64,000 nucleotides of DNA. It comes from Chitinibacter sp. GC72. GTDB taxonomy: Bacteria > Pseudomonadota > Gammaproteobacteria > Burkholderiales > Chitinibacteraceae. The position numbers and the translations under genes are program-made. The notes under the pieces are model-generated. The model made no database searches and was not told the DNA's origin. It saw nothing but the letters and a program-made list of their open reading frames with translations. The stretch covers positions 285,194 to 349,193 of the forward strand of contig NZ_VIRW01000002.1 in the NCBI RefSeq assembly GCF_009760905.1, given 5' to 3'. Below, one piece after another: positions 35,446-44,121 of this stretch; position 1 is the first letter of the stretch, and the number at the start of each line of letters is the position of its first letter.

Positions 35446-37259
35446 CCACTCGCCTGCCCGCCCCCACTCTGGCCGAATGCGCTCACCTGAACCCCGCCAT
35501 TTGGCACAAGGTCAACCGCCTGCTGGTGCGCAAGGCCATTAGCGAATTTGCCCACGAAGGCCTGCTCACGCCGGTGCAGCAAGCCGATGGGCAATACCAG
35601 ATTCACAGCGATGACGGCCAGATCAGCTATCGCTTTCGTGCCGAGCTGCTGGCGCTGAATCACTGGAGCATTCCCGCCGATTCGATCAGCAAGCACTGCG
35701 GCGAGCTGCCGCAGGAGCTGGACGCACTCTTGTTTATGCTCGAGCTGCGCGAGCAATTGCTGCTCAAAGAACATGTGCTGCCGGTCTATCTGGATGAAAT
35801 CAGCAGCACACTCTATGGCAGCGCGTACAAACACGACCGCGCAGCGCCCAGCGCAGCCGAGCTGATTCATGCCGATTTCCAGCGCGTGGAAACCGCGATG
35901 AGCGAAGGCCATCCATGCTTTGTGGCCAATAATGGCCGGCTGGGTTTTGACGCCAACGATTACCGCCGCTACGCACCGGAAGCGGCGACCCCATTCCAGA
36001 TTGTCTGGTTGGCGGTACATAAACAACGCGCAACTTTGTCGATCTCGGCCACGCTGGATTACGAGCAGATGATGCGTGAAGAGCTGGGCGAGGCGCAGCT
36101 CGCCCAATTCCGCCAGCGTTTACAGGCGCTAGGCCTGAACGATGGCGACTACTGGCTGATGCCCGCTCACCCGTGGCAATGGCAAAACAAACTGGCGATG
36201 GCCTTTGCCGCCGAAATTGCCCAGCAGCAGATTGTGTTTCTGGGCACGGGCGATGATTTATATCTGGCGCAGCAATCGATCCGGACTTTTTTCAATGTCA
36301 GCGATAACAGCAAACGCTATGTCAAAACCGCGCTATCGGTGCTGAATATGGGCTTTATGCGCGGCCTCTCGCCTTATTACATGCTGGCCACGCCAGCGAT
36401 TAACGACTGGGTGTATGCGCTGGTCGAGGGCGATGCCTATCTGCAAAGCAAAGGCTTTCATATCCTGCGCGAAGTGGCGGCCATTGGCTATCGCAATCCG
36501 TATTACGAAGCAGCGATCAAGGAAAACAACGCCTTCAAGAAAATGCTGGCCGCACTCTGGCGTGAAAACCCGAATACGCATCTGCAGGAAGGCGAAAAAC
36601 TGATGACGATGACAGCGCTGGCGCATCTGGACAACAATGGCCGCGCGCTGATTGCCGAGCTGATCTCGGCATCGGGCATCAGCACCGATCAGTGGGTCGC
36701 CGAATATCTGGACGCCTATTTTGCGCCGCTGCTGCACTGCTTCTACCAGCACGATCTGATCTATATGCCGCACGGCGAAAACCTGATCATGATTCTGAAA
36801 GAGCACCGCGTTGCCCGCGTACTGATGAAGGATATTGCCGAAGAAGTGGCCATTCTGAATCCGGCGGTCGAGCTGCCGGCAGTCGCCCTGCGCATCTCGA
36901 CCCATATCCCGGACAATATGAAGACACTATGTCTGTTTATCGATGTCTTTGACGGCTATCTGCGCCACGTCGCGGCAATTTTGCACGATCAAAGTGCTTA
37001 CAGCACCGAGCAATTCTGGCACGCGGTCGCGCGCTGCACGCATCGTTACCAGGCCGCTCACCCGCAATTGGCCGCGCAATTTGCCCGCTACGATCTGTTT
37101 GCCGCCGACTTTGAGCACTCATGCCTCAATCGTCTGCAAATGGCCAATAACAAGCACATGCTCAATCTGGAAGACCCGGCTGGCAGCTTGCAAATGGCCG
37201 GCCGGCTGGTCAATCCGCTGGCGCGCTGGCGCGATCCGGCCAGCATGGGCGAGGTGTAA
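35442..37259 (+). CDS. IucA/IucC-family NIS siderophore synthetase (AlcC-like)
   Basis: This 605-residue ATP-dependent synthetase joins the acylated hydroxylamine units and, in the AlcC/PubC/DfoC branch, closes the ring. Motifs seen are MPAHPWQWQNK (ATP pocket), KRYVKTALSVLNMGFMRGLS, MPHGENLIMIL, and FKKMLAALWRENP in the ferric iron transporter-like C-terminal part. It is complete at normal length. It is the only NIS enzyme in the cluster, which argues against aerobactin (two synthetases) and for a macrocyclic dihydroxamate. Confidence 0.92.
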   Translation: MTTRLPAPTLAECAHLNPAIWHKVNRLLVRKAISEFAHEGLLTPVQQADGQYQIHSDDGQISYRFRAELLALNHWSIPADSISKHCGELPQELDALLFMLELREQLLLKEHVLPVYLDEISSTLYGSAYKHDRAAPSAAELIHADFQRVETAMSEGHPCFVANNGRLGFDANDYRRYAPEAATPFQIVWLAVHKQRATLSISATLDYEQMMREELGEAQLAQFRQRLQALGLNDGDYWLMPAHPWQWQNKLAMAFAAEIAQQQIVFLGTGDDLYLAQQSIRTFFNVSDNSKRYVKTALSVLNMGFMRGLSPYYMLATPAINDWVYALVEGDAYLQSKGFHILREVAAIGYRNPYYEAAIKENNAFKKMLAALWRENPNTHLQEGEKLMTMTALAHLDNNGRALIAELISASGISTDQWVAEYLDAYFAPLLHCFYQHDLIYMPHGENLIMILKEHRVARVLMKDIAEEVAILNPAVELPAVALRISTHIPDNMKTLCLFIDVFDGYLRHVAAILHDQSAYSTEQFWHAVARCTHRYQAAHPQLAAQFARYDLFAADFEHSCLNRLQMANNKHMLNLEDPAGSLQMAGRLVNPLARWRDPASMGEV

Positions 37260-37973
37260 TTGCTAGCGGCGGTATTAACTGAAATCGCCCGCATTTGCCC
37301 GTATCTGCACGGGCAGACCGGGGCTGCGCGTAGCGAGCAGCACTCGCTGGCGGGCGAATTGTACGCACACTGGCAAAGCGCTACGCCGGCCGCCGGGCCG
37401 CATTACTGGCGCGCGCGCAGCTGGGGCATGCTGATGTGGCAACCGGCTTACGCCTGCGTGCTGGCGGTGCATTGCGCCAATCGCGCGCTCGATTTGCAGC
37501 ATTTCTGGCAAACGGCGCGCGCTGGCGTCACGCAAGCGTGGGCCTTGCCCGCCGACGCAGTGATCAGCGAGACGGGCACGCCCCTGATCACGCAGGCTGC
37601 GCACTCCTTGCTGCGCTATCACCACGCGCACTACCAGCAGCTTGTTCAGCTCAGCCGCTATTCGGCCAAACAGGCGGCCTGCATGACGGTCGATTGCGTG
37701 CTGTCGGCGCTGCTACTGCCTGCAAGGCATTTCAACTGGAGCGCAGACCAGCTCGACGAACAAACCCATCTCTGGCTGGATGCGCTGCAATGGCAGCAGC
37801 ACGGCCAGCTGATGCAGGTGCAATTGCCATCCGGCGCTTGCGTTCCGGCGCTGCACCGTCAGGGCTGCTGCCAGCATTTTCGCCTACCCGGCGAACAGGC
37901 CTGCAGCACCTGCCCACGCTGGCCAATGGCGACCCGGCTGGAAAAAATCCGCCTTGAGCTGGAAACAACCTAG
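37260..37973 (+). CDS. FhuF-type siderophore ferric reductase
   Basis: This 237-residue protein ends with the FhuF signature Cys-Cys-x10-Cys-x2-Cys (GCCQHFRLPGEQACSTCP), which holds a [2Fe-2S] cluster used to reduce and release iron from imported hydroxamate siderophores in the cytoplasm. The start is a TTG directly after the NIS stop codon, with GAGGTG 4 nt before it; the next ATG is over 50 residues in. It is part of the biosynthesis-uptake operon. Confidence 0.85.
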   Translation: MLAAVLTEIARICPYLHGQTGAARSEQHSLAGELYAHWQSATPAAGPHYWRARSWGMLMWQPAYACVLAVHCANRALDLQHFWQTARAGVTQAWALPADAVISETGTPLITQAAHSLLRYHHAHYQQLVQLSRYSAKQAACMTVDCVLSALLLPARHFNWSADQLDEQTHLWLDALQWQQHGQLMQVQLPSGACVPALHRQGCCQHFRLPGEQACSTCPRWPMATRLEKIRLELETT

Positions 37974-38025
37974 GGTATACCCATACAGAGCAATACCAAT
38001 ATTAACTTCAGAAGCATACCCAAGC

Positions 38026-38790
38026 ATGTATCAACTTAAAAACGTCAAACTCAGCCGCAATGGCCGCACCTTGCTGCAGATCGAGCAGCTCTGTATCCCG
38101 CCGCAAGGGCTGACCGTCATTCTGGGTCACAATGGCTCGGGCAAATCAACGCTGCTCAAGCTGCTGGCAGGCCAGCTCAAGAGCGATCAGGGGCAGGTGC
38201 TGCTAAATCAGCGCGAGGTGATGCACTATGCGCCACGCGAGCTGGCGCGGCAGGTGGCCTATATGCCGCAGCAGATTCCGCAAGCGGCGCTGATGCAGGT
38301 GCGCGAGCTGGTCGAGCTGGGGCGCTTTGCCTGGCGCGGCTGGCTATCGCGCTGGCAAGCCGACGACAAAGCTCAGGTTGACGCGGCATTGCGCGCGGCG
38401 GATGTGGCGCATCTGGCTCGCCATGCGCTGGATGAAATCTCGGGCGGCGAGCGCCAGCGGGCGTGGCTAGCGATGCTGCTGGCACAAAATTCACCGATGC
38501 TGCTGCTTGACGAGCCCAGCTCGGCGCTTGATCTGGCACATCAGTATCAGCTGATGCAATTGCTGCGCAGCCAGGTGCAAAGCCAGTCCTGTGCCGTGAT
38601 TGCCATCTTGCACGACCTGAATCTGGCGCTGCGCTACGCCGACCGGATTATCGCGTTGCAACGCGGCCAGCTCTGGTTTGACGGCACACCGGCGGAGTTG
38701 CTCGCCCACGCCGATTTGCACGATTTGTACGGCATCGCGCTCGATATTTTGCCGCGCGCGGGCAAACACGCCGTGGCGGTGGTGGCATGA
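38026..38790 (+). CDS. fhuC: Ferric hydroxamate ABC transporter ATPase (FhuC-like)
   Basis: This 254-residue ATPase of the iron-siderophore importer has Walker A GHNGSGKST, the MPQQ Q-loop, signature ISGGERQR, Walker B LLLDEPSSALD and ILHDLNLALRYADR with the switch His. It is 52 bp after fhuF and overlaps the permease gene by 4 bp. No strong ribosome binding site is seen at the ATG. Confidence 0.92.
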   Translation: MYQLKNVKLSRNGRTLLQIEQLCIPPQGLTVILGHNGSGKSTLLKLLAGQLKSDQGQVLLNQREVMHYAPRELARQVAYMPQQIPQAALMQVRELVELGRFAWRGWLSRWQADDKAQVDAALRAADVAHLARHALDEISGGERQRAWLAMLLAQNSPMLLLDEPSSALDLAHQYQLMQLLRSQVQSQSCAVIAILHDLNLALRYADRIIALQRGQLWFDGTPAELLAHADLHDLYGIALDILPRAGKHAVAVVA

Positions 38791-40736
38791 AGCGCCCTAG
38801 CCTGACACTGCTGGGCGCAGCGCTGATCGTACTGGCCTTCAGCCATCTGCAACTGGCCACGCCGCTCTCGCTGGGCGAGCAATGGCAGGCCATCCGCCAG
38901 CCCGGCGATGGGCAGATCGAGGAAATGATCTTTCTGCACGCTCATTTGCCACGAACGGTACTGGCGATCTTGCTCGGTGCAGCCATGGCTTTGTCGGGCA
39001 GCCTGTTGCAGCAACTGACGCTCAATCCGCTGGCCTCGCCGATGACGCTGGGCACGTCAGCAGGCGCATGGTGCGCCATTGTGCTCGGCGGCCTGCTATG
39101 GCCGGGGAACACCATCGGCATCGAATGGCTGGCACTGGGCGGCAGCCTGCTGAGCTTTTTGCTACTGGGTGCACTGGCAGGCTGGCGGCAATTGCATGGT
39201 CTAGGCGCGCTGCTGGCAGGCACGGCGCTGAATTTGCTGCTGGGCAGCGTGGCGGCGATTGCGGTAATGATGAACGATCAATACAGCCGCTCGCTGCTGG
39301 TGTGGGGCGCTGGCGATCTGGCGCAGAATGACTGGTACTGGGTGCACTGGGTACTGCCTCGGCTATTGCCCGCATTGCTTGTGTTGCCGCTACTTTGCCG
39401 CCCACTGCAGCTCTTGCAGCTGGGCAGCGAAGCTGCGGCGGCCGCCGGGCTGAATGTGCTACGGCTGGCGCTGGTGGGCAGCCTGCTGGCGCTATGGCTT
39501 AATGGGCTGGCGATTAGCGCGGTGGGTCTGATCGGCTTTGTCAGCCTGCTGGCGCCGGCGCTGGCCCGTTTGCTCGGCGCCAGCCGCCCGGCCGATAATA
39601 TGAGGTATGCCGTGCTAATCGGCTCCATTACTTTGCTACTGGCCGATACTCTGGCCATGTATGCATCACAATGGTTGTCGGACATACTGCCCAGCAGTGC
39701 GGCCGCTGGCTTGCTGGGTGCGCCTGTGCTGATCTGGCTATGCCTGAGGCAGCCGCTGGCCGATGGCGTGGCCTTGCTATCGAGCCCCGGAAAATCACGC
39801 CGCTTGCTGCCGCTGACTCTCTGGCTGGCGGCCGGGTTGCTGATACTGCTGCTGTGCGCGCTCGGCAGCCGTGACGCCGGGGGCGCATGGGTGCTGGGCT
39901 GGCCAGAGCCCGCCATCTGGTCTTTGCGCTGGCCACGACTACTGGCCGCGTGTGCCGCAGGCATGGGGCTGGCGATTGCCGGGCTGATCTTGCAGCGCTT
40001 GCTGAACAACCCGCTCTCCAGCCCAGATTTGCTCGGCATTTCCTCGGGTGCCAGTCTGGGCATGCTGGCAGGCTTGCTGCTGGGTTCAAGCCTGTCACCG
40101 TGGCTGTTTTCTGCCGCAGGCGCGGCGCTGGTGTTGCTGGCGCTGTGCTGGCTGGCGCCACGCCAAAGCCCGGCACGGCTGATTTTGCTGGGAATCGGCT
40201 TGTCGTCGCTGCTTGAGGCGGTGCTGCAATTTGTGCTGGCGCAGGGCAATAACGACAGTTTTCAACTGCTGAACTGGCTGGCTGGTTCGACCTACCACAC
40301 CACGGCCGCACAGGCAGCTAGCCTGTTTGGGCTGGTGTCCCTGCTGGGGCTGATCACGCTGGGCACGGCGCGCGTATTGACGCTCCTGTCGCTGGGTGAA
40401 GCGCACGCCCGTGCCACCGGGCTGGATGTGCGTCGTGCGCGGTGGGTATTGCTACTGCTGGCGGGCTTGCTCAGTCTGGTGATCAGCAGCCAGTTTGGCC
40501 CGATGGCGTTTATCGGGCTGGTTCTACCCCAGCTGGCCATCAAGCTGGGCGCACGCAGGTTGGGCAGCCAGCTTGGTCTGGCCACGCTGCTGGGCGCGGC
40601 GATGCTGGCACTGGCCGATCTAGCCAGCCGCACGGCGTTTTTCCCCAACCAACTACCGGTGGGTGCTTTGGGCTCGCTGGCCTGCGGCAGCTTGCTGCTG
40701 CTAGCGCTGTTGAGTTCTCCACGGAGCAGAACATGA
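38787..40736 (+). CDS. fhuB: Double-length ferric hydroxamate permease (FhuB-like)
   Basis: This 649-residue permease consists of two FecCD-type halves fused in one chain, as in E. coli FhuB, with about 20 membrane helices. Each half has the family pattern (LSGSLLQQLTLNPLASPMTLG in the first, IAGLILQRLLNNPLSSPDLLG in the second). The gene is Leu/Ala-rich and of normal FhuB length. It overlaps fhuC and fhuD by 4 bp each. Confidence 0.94.
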   Translation: MKRPSLTLLGAALIVLAFSHLQLATPLSLGEQWQAIRQPGDGQIEEMIFLHAHLPRTVLAILLGAAMALSGSLLQQLTLNPLASPMTLGTSAGAWCAIVLGGLLWPGNTIGIEWLALGGSLLSFLLLGALAGWRQLHGLGALLAGTALNLLLGSVAAIAVMMNDQYSRSLLVWGAGDLAQNDWYWVHWVLPRLLPALLVLPLLCRPLQLLQLGSEAAAAAGLNVLRLALVGSLLALWLNGLAISAVGLIGFVSLLAPALARLLGASRPADNMRYAVLIGSITLLLADTLAMYASQWLSDILPSSAAAGLLGAPVLIWLCLRQPLADGVALLSSPGKSRRLLPLTLWLAAGLLILLLCALGSRDAGGAWVLGWPEPAIWSLRWPRLLAACAAGMGLAIAGLILQRLLNNPLSSPDLLGISSGASLGMLAGLLLGSSLSPWLFSAAGAALVLLALCWLAPRQSPARLILLGIGLSSLLEAVLQFVLAQGNNDSFQLLNWLAGSTYHTTAAQAASLFGLVSLLGLITLGTARVLTLLSLGEAHARATGLDVRRARWVLLLLAGLLSLVISSQFGPMAFIGLVLPQLAIKLGARRLGSQLGLATLLGAAMLALADLASRTAFFPNQLPVGALGSLACGSLLLLALLSSPRSRT

Positions 40737-41590
40737 AAATCATCGTCGTGGTACTGGGGCTGCTCTTGAGTAGCCTGCTGCAGGCCGCACCCAGCCGCGT
40801 GATTGCGCTAAGCTGGGAGGCCACCGAATACCTGCTGACACTGGGCGTCACGCCGATTGCGGTGGCCGACCGTGCCGACTATCAGCAATGGGTCGTTGAA
40901 CCGGCGCTGCCCGGCAAAGTGCTGGACGCAGGCAGCCGGCTGGAGCCCAATCTGGAGCGTATTTACGCGCTGAAACCCGATCTGATCATCATCAATCCGG
41001 CACTGGCGGGCATGCAGGCCAATCTGGAAAAAATTGCCCCCACCTTGCTGCTCGATGCGTTCCGAGCCGAGCACGATAATGCCAGCGCAGCCGAGCGGCT
41101 ACAGCGCCAACTGGCAGTCCGGCTTGATCGGCTGGCGCAGCATGAAGCCTTTGTACGCCAGCAAGGCCTTGAGCTGGCTAAATTGCGCCAGATCATTGGG
41201 CAGCGTTTTGGCGCCAAGCCGCCCGCGGTATGCCTGATCCGCTTTGCCTCACCGGTCAGCTTTTGGGTCTACGGCGAAAACTCGCTGCCCGAGGCGGCCA
41301 TGCACGCGCTGGGGCTGCGCAATGCCTGCCCGCAACAGCGCACCGCCTGGGGCACCCGCTTGCGCAAGCTACCCGATCTGGCCGCGCTGAATGAAGGATT
41401 GCTGCTGCATATTGCACCGTTTCCACGGCAAACCGAGCTGGAACGCAGCCGATTATGGCAAGCATTGCCCGTGGTGCGGGAGCGGCGGGTGTACGCCATG
41501 CCACCGGTGTGGACCAATGGCGGAATGTATTCGATTTCGCGGCTGGCACGCCAGATCAGCGCACAGCTGCAAAACCGCTCACCGGATTGA
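40733..41590 (+). CDS. fhuD: Ferric hydroxamate periplasmic binding protein (FhuD-like)
   Basis: This 285-residue binding protein has an N-terminal signal peptide (IIVVVLGLLLSSLLQAA), then SRVIALSWEATEYLLTLGVTPIAVAD and YALKPDLIIINP, the start of the Fhu/BtuF-type fold. It hands the ferric siderophore to FhuBC. GGAG precedes the ATG, which overlaps the fhuB stop. Last gene of the operon. Confidence 0.92.
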   Translation: MKIIVVVLGLLLSSLLQAAPSRVIALSWEATEYLLTLGVTPIAVADRADYQQWVVEPALPGKVLDAGSRLEPNLERIYALKPDLIIINPALAGMQANLEKIAPTLLLDAFRAEHDNASAAERLQRQLAVRLDRLAQHEAFVRQQGLELAKLRQIIGQRFGAKPPAVCLIRFASPVSFWVYGENSLPEAAMHALGLRNACPQQRTAWGTRLRKLPDLAALNEGLLLHIAPFPRQTELERSRLWQALPVVRERRVYAMPPVWTNGGMYSISRLARQISAQLQNRSPD

Positions 41591-41618
41591 AGGCATTGCT
41601 AGCGAGCAAAACCAATGC

Positions 41619-42308
41619 TTAACGGAAGCAGTCCGCTGGAATGCCTTCGCGGCGGAAATAATCGCTGAGATTACGCCCGCTCACCTGCACAAAGGGCTGA
41701 TCGGTCAGCACCAGCGAAAGCATGCGATCAAGCCTGAACTGCCGGTAATCATTGCGCAAATCGCACCAGCCGACCATTGTCCAGCCGTTTCCCCAGTAAA
41801 ACAGGCCCAGCGGCTGAACGCGGCGCTCGCTGTCCGTACCGTCAGCGCGGGTGTAGGCAAAATGCACCAGCAGACGCCGCGCGATGGCTTCGCGCAGCAA
41901 AGCCAGCGCAGGCAAGCTTGCCATTTCGTCGCTGGCCGGTACAAAAATGGCGGTCTCGGGCAGGTGCTGGCCTGCATCCTGCAGCGCCACCTCGATCCGC
42001 GCCAAAGCCTGTCTGGCCGCCAGCACCAGCGATGGATCTGCGCACTGGGCGACCAGTCGGCAACCCAGACGCAGTGCATCGAGCTCGGCGGCACCAAAGC
42101 TCAATGGCGGCAGCTCATTACGTTGGCGCAAACGATAACCGACGCCCGCCTCGCCTTCGATATCCAGCCCGGTACACAGCAGATCGGCAATATCACGATA
42201 AATGGTTCTCTCGGACACGCCGAGCGTTTGCGCCAGCCAGCGCGCGGTAGTGAGCGAGCGGCTGCGCAAAAAAAGCGTGATCTGATATAAACGGTCGGCG
42301 CGGCGCAT
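41619..42308 (-). CDS. HTH-WYL transcriptional regulator (YafY type)
   Basis: This 229-residue regulator has an N-terminal winged helix (MRRADRLYQITLFLRSR, then SERTIYRDIADL) and a WYL domain with FYWGNGWTMVGWCDLRNDYRQFRLDRM. Proteins of this type are usually repressors controlling a nearby VOC or stress gene. It is 105 bp after the VOC gene on the same strand. The 12-bp palindrome upstream of the VOC gene is a likely operator. Confidence 0.88.
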   Translation of the reverse strand: MRRADRLYQITLFLRSRSLTTARWLAQTLGVSERTIYRDIADLLCTGLDIEGEAGVGYRLRQRNELPPLSFGAAELDALRLGCRLVAQCADPSLVLAARQALARIEVALQDAGQHLPETAIFVPASDEMASLPALALLREAIARRLLVHFAYTRADGTDSERRVQPLGLFYWGNGWTMVGWCDLRNDYRQFRLDRMLSLVLTDQPFVQVSGRNLSDYFRREGIPADCFR

Positions 42309-42413
42309 AGAGATGGCTTTGAAATAGAGGGGATGGTCTGTTGATGCTTGGCTAATGACCTGCAGCCCAACAGACCGACACATCAACAGACGCTAGGGAT
42401 TATGCCGCATTGA

Positions 42414-42776
42414 TTATGGTTCGGAATGCAAACCGATGCGGTTGCCTTCGCTGTCGATGAAAATGGCAATCGAGCCGATTTCAGCAGAAATCTCGGTTTT
42501 GGGTAGCTCAATCTGCGCGCCCATTGTTTGCAGGCGCTCAAGCAACACATCAAGCTGGCCATTGGCGTTCAGATAAGGCAACACGCCGCCTGCTGCAGGG
42601 CTGACTCCGTCGGTTTTGGTCAGCTCGCCCCCCACCGCACCCGGCTGATGCGGCAGCAGCACCCGCTCGCCACCACACTCGGTGCGCTGCAGCGTGCTGG
42701 CCAGCAGTTGCTCGTAAAATGAGGTGGCGCGCGCCAGATCAACAACGGGAATTTCAAACCAGTTCAGTGCATGCAT
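42414..42776 (-). CDS. VOC (glyoxalase-like) family protein
   Basis: This 120-residue vicinal-oxygen-chelate protein begins MHALNWFEIPVVDLARATSFYEQLL and ends IFIDSEGNRIGLHSEP, the usual single-module VOC frame of the PhnB/extradiol subgroup. Enzymatic activity is not assured. AAGGAG lies upstream of the ATG at 42776. It is the first gene of the VOC-WYL pair. Confidence 0.87.
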   Translation of the reverse strand: MHALNWFEIPVVDLARATSFYEQLLASTLQRTECGGERVLLPHQPGAVGGELTKTDGVSPAAGGVLPYLNANGQLDVLLERLQTMGAQIELPKTEISAEIGSIAIFIDSEGNRIGLHSEP

Positions 42777-42831
42777 GGTATTTCTCCTTGAGAAAGTCAC
42801 TGCCGATTGCAGTACCCACAGCATGCCAGCC

Positions 42832-42859
42832 CCCTACTGACACCGTCGTGTCAGTAGGG
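42832..42859. promoter_or_regulatory. Perfect 12-bp palindrome, probable operator of the WYL regulator
   Basis: CCCTACTGACAC and GTGTCAGTAGGG flank CGTC. The site lies 56-83 bp upstream of the VOC start and has no T-run on either side. Paired TGACA/TGTCA half-sites are what I would expect of a dimeric YafY-type regulator. Confidence 0.65.
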
Positions 42860-42918
42860 TAAAGCCTCGACCTAATTCAGGCGAACTGGTTGATGCGCAG
42901 CGGCGATTTGCCAAATGC

Positions 42919-43737
42919 TTAAACACCAAATTGCCGGAACCATTTGAGCATGCTCTCCCACGCATCGCGCGCGGCCGCCTCGTGGTAGCTGGGCCGGTAA
43001 TCGGCGTTAAAGCCGTGGGTGGCCGATTCATAGACCGACATGCCAAAAGGCTGGCGCTGCTGCTTGAGTGCGGCTTTCATCTGCTCAACGCTCTCAAGCG
43101 AAATGCCTTTGTCCTGCCCGGCATACAAGCCAAGTACGGCCGCTTTGAGCTCCCGCGCGACATCAATCGGCTGTTTGGGCGTATTGGCGCTGGCCTGCCC
43201 GATCAGTCGGCCATACCAGGCTACCCCGGCTTTCAATTTCGGATTGTGCGCGGCGTATAGCCAGGTAATGCGTCCGCCCCAGCAAAAGCCGGTCACCGCC
43301 AGACGATTGGCATCCCCGCCATGACTGGCTGCCCACTGCGCCACCTGATCCAGATCGCTCATCACTTGCGCATCCGGCACCTGGCTGACCAGATTTTTCA
43401 CCAGCTCATTGGTATCGGTATAAGTCCGTGGATCGCCCTGCCGGTAATACAGCTCGGGCGCAATCGCCAGATAACCCTGCTTGGCCAGCCGACGGCATAA
43501 ATCCTGAATATGCTCGTGAACGCCGAAAATCTCCTGAATCACGATCACGGTTGGCAAAGCAGTCGATGCGCCTGCTGGCTGTGCGCGATACGCAGGCATA
43601 TCGCCAATGCGGATTTCGCCCGCCAGCAAGCCTTCACTATCGGTTTGAATCGTACTGGCAGCCACTGGCTGCACCGCCAGCGCAAAACCGCTGGCCAGAC
43701 TGATCTTGAGAAAATCACGACGGGTATCGATCTTCAT
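42919..43737 (-). CDS. Dienelactone hydrolase family protein with Tat signal
   Basis: This 272-residue alpha/beta hydrolase begins with a twin-arginine signal (TRRDFLKISLASGFALAV), so it is exported. Catalytic features are the glutamate in VIQEIFGV, the cysteine nucleophile in GFCWGG, the aspartate in AGQDKGI and the histidine in ATHGFNADY. This is the Cys-His-Asp set of carboxymethylenebutenolidases. The natural substrate is unknown. AAGGAT precedes the ATG. Confidence 0.9.
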   Translation of the reverse strand: MKIDTRRDFLKISLASGFALAVQPVAASTIQTDSEGLLAGEIRIGDMPAYRAQPAGASTALPTVIVIQEIFGVHEHIQDLCRRLAKQGYLAIAPELYYRQGDPRTYTDTNELVKNLVSQVPDAQVMSDLDQVAQWAASHGGDANRLAVTGFCWGGRITWLYAAHNPKLKAGVAWYGRLIGQASANTPKQPIDVARELKAAVLGLYAGQDKGISLESVEQMKAALKQQRQPFGMSVYESATHGFNADYRPSYHEAAARDAWESMLKWFRQFGV

Positions 43738-43755
43738 GGCAATCCTTTAGCTTTA

Positions 43756-44025
43756 CTAGGGTTGAGGGCTGATGCTGATACGTGCAAAGCGCGGCGGAGA
43801 CGCGATTGACTCTATCGTATTGATTTCATCAAGGCGGATCTGCCGCAGCTCACCTGCACAATTGACTTCAAAATACTCAATATGTTCACGCACGAGCACA
43901 TTACAAGCCTGCGCCTCAAATACCGCGCCATTGTGCAGCGCGATGCACAAAGGCTCGCGATACATGGCGGCAATTTCCAGATAATCATAGATATCGCAGG
44001 CAATCGGGACATAGTTTGAATTCAT
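43756..44025 (-). CDS. rof: Rho-binding antiterminator (Rof/YaeO)
   Basis: This 89-residue protein has the Rof pattern: YVPIACDIYDYLEIAAMY, an Sm-like beta barrel, then ARDVxx-type REHIEYFEVN and IRLDEINTIE. Rof binds Rho and reduces Rho-dependent termination. The ATG at 44025 is used; a longer frame to 44094 overlaps the ahcY terminator and is unlikely. It is 18 bp upstream of the dienelactone hydrolase gene. Confidence 0.82.
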   Translation of the reverse strand: MNSNYVPIACDIYDYLEIAAMYREPLCIALHNGAVFEAQACNVLVREHIEYFEVNCAGELRQIRLDEINTIESIASPPRFARISISPQP

Positions 44026-44080
44026 GCTGATACCACTCACAATGCGGCTTTCTAGTTTGGCTCCAGACACGCCAAAAAGC

Positions 44081-44105
44081 AAAAACGCCCACAAGGGGCG
44101 TTTTG
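44081..44105 (-). terminator. Terminator of ahcY
   Basis: A 9-bp stem AAAACGCCC/GGGCGTTTT lies 17 bp past the ahcY stop and is followed on the minus strand by TTTGCTTTTT. Confidence 0.85.
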
Positions 44106-44121
44106 ATTTAAAGCGAGTTAA

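Noticed and set aside
42832..42859. Palindrome as terminator of the dienelactone hydrolase gene
   Set aside because: There is no T-run on the minus strand and it is close to the VOC start, so an operator is the better reading.
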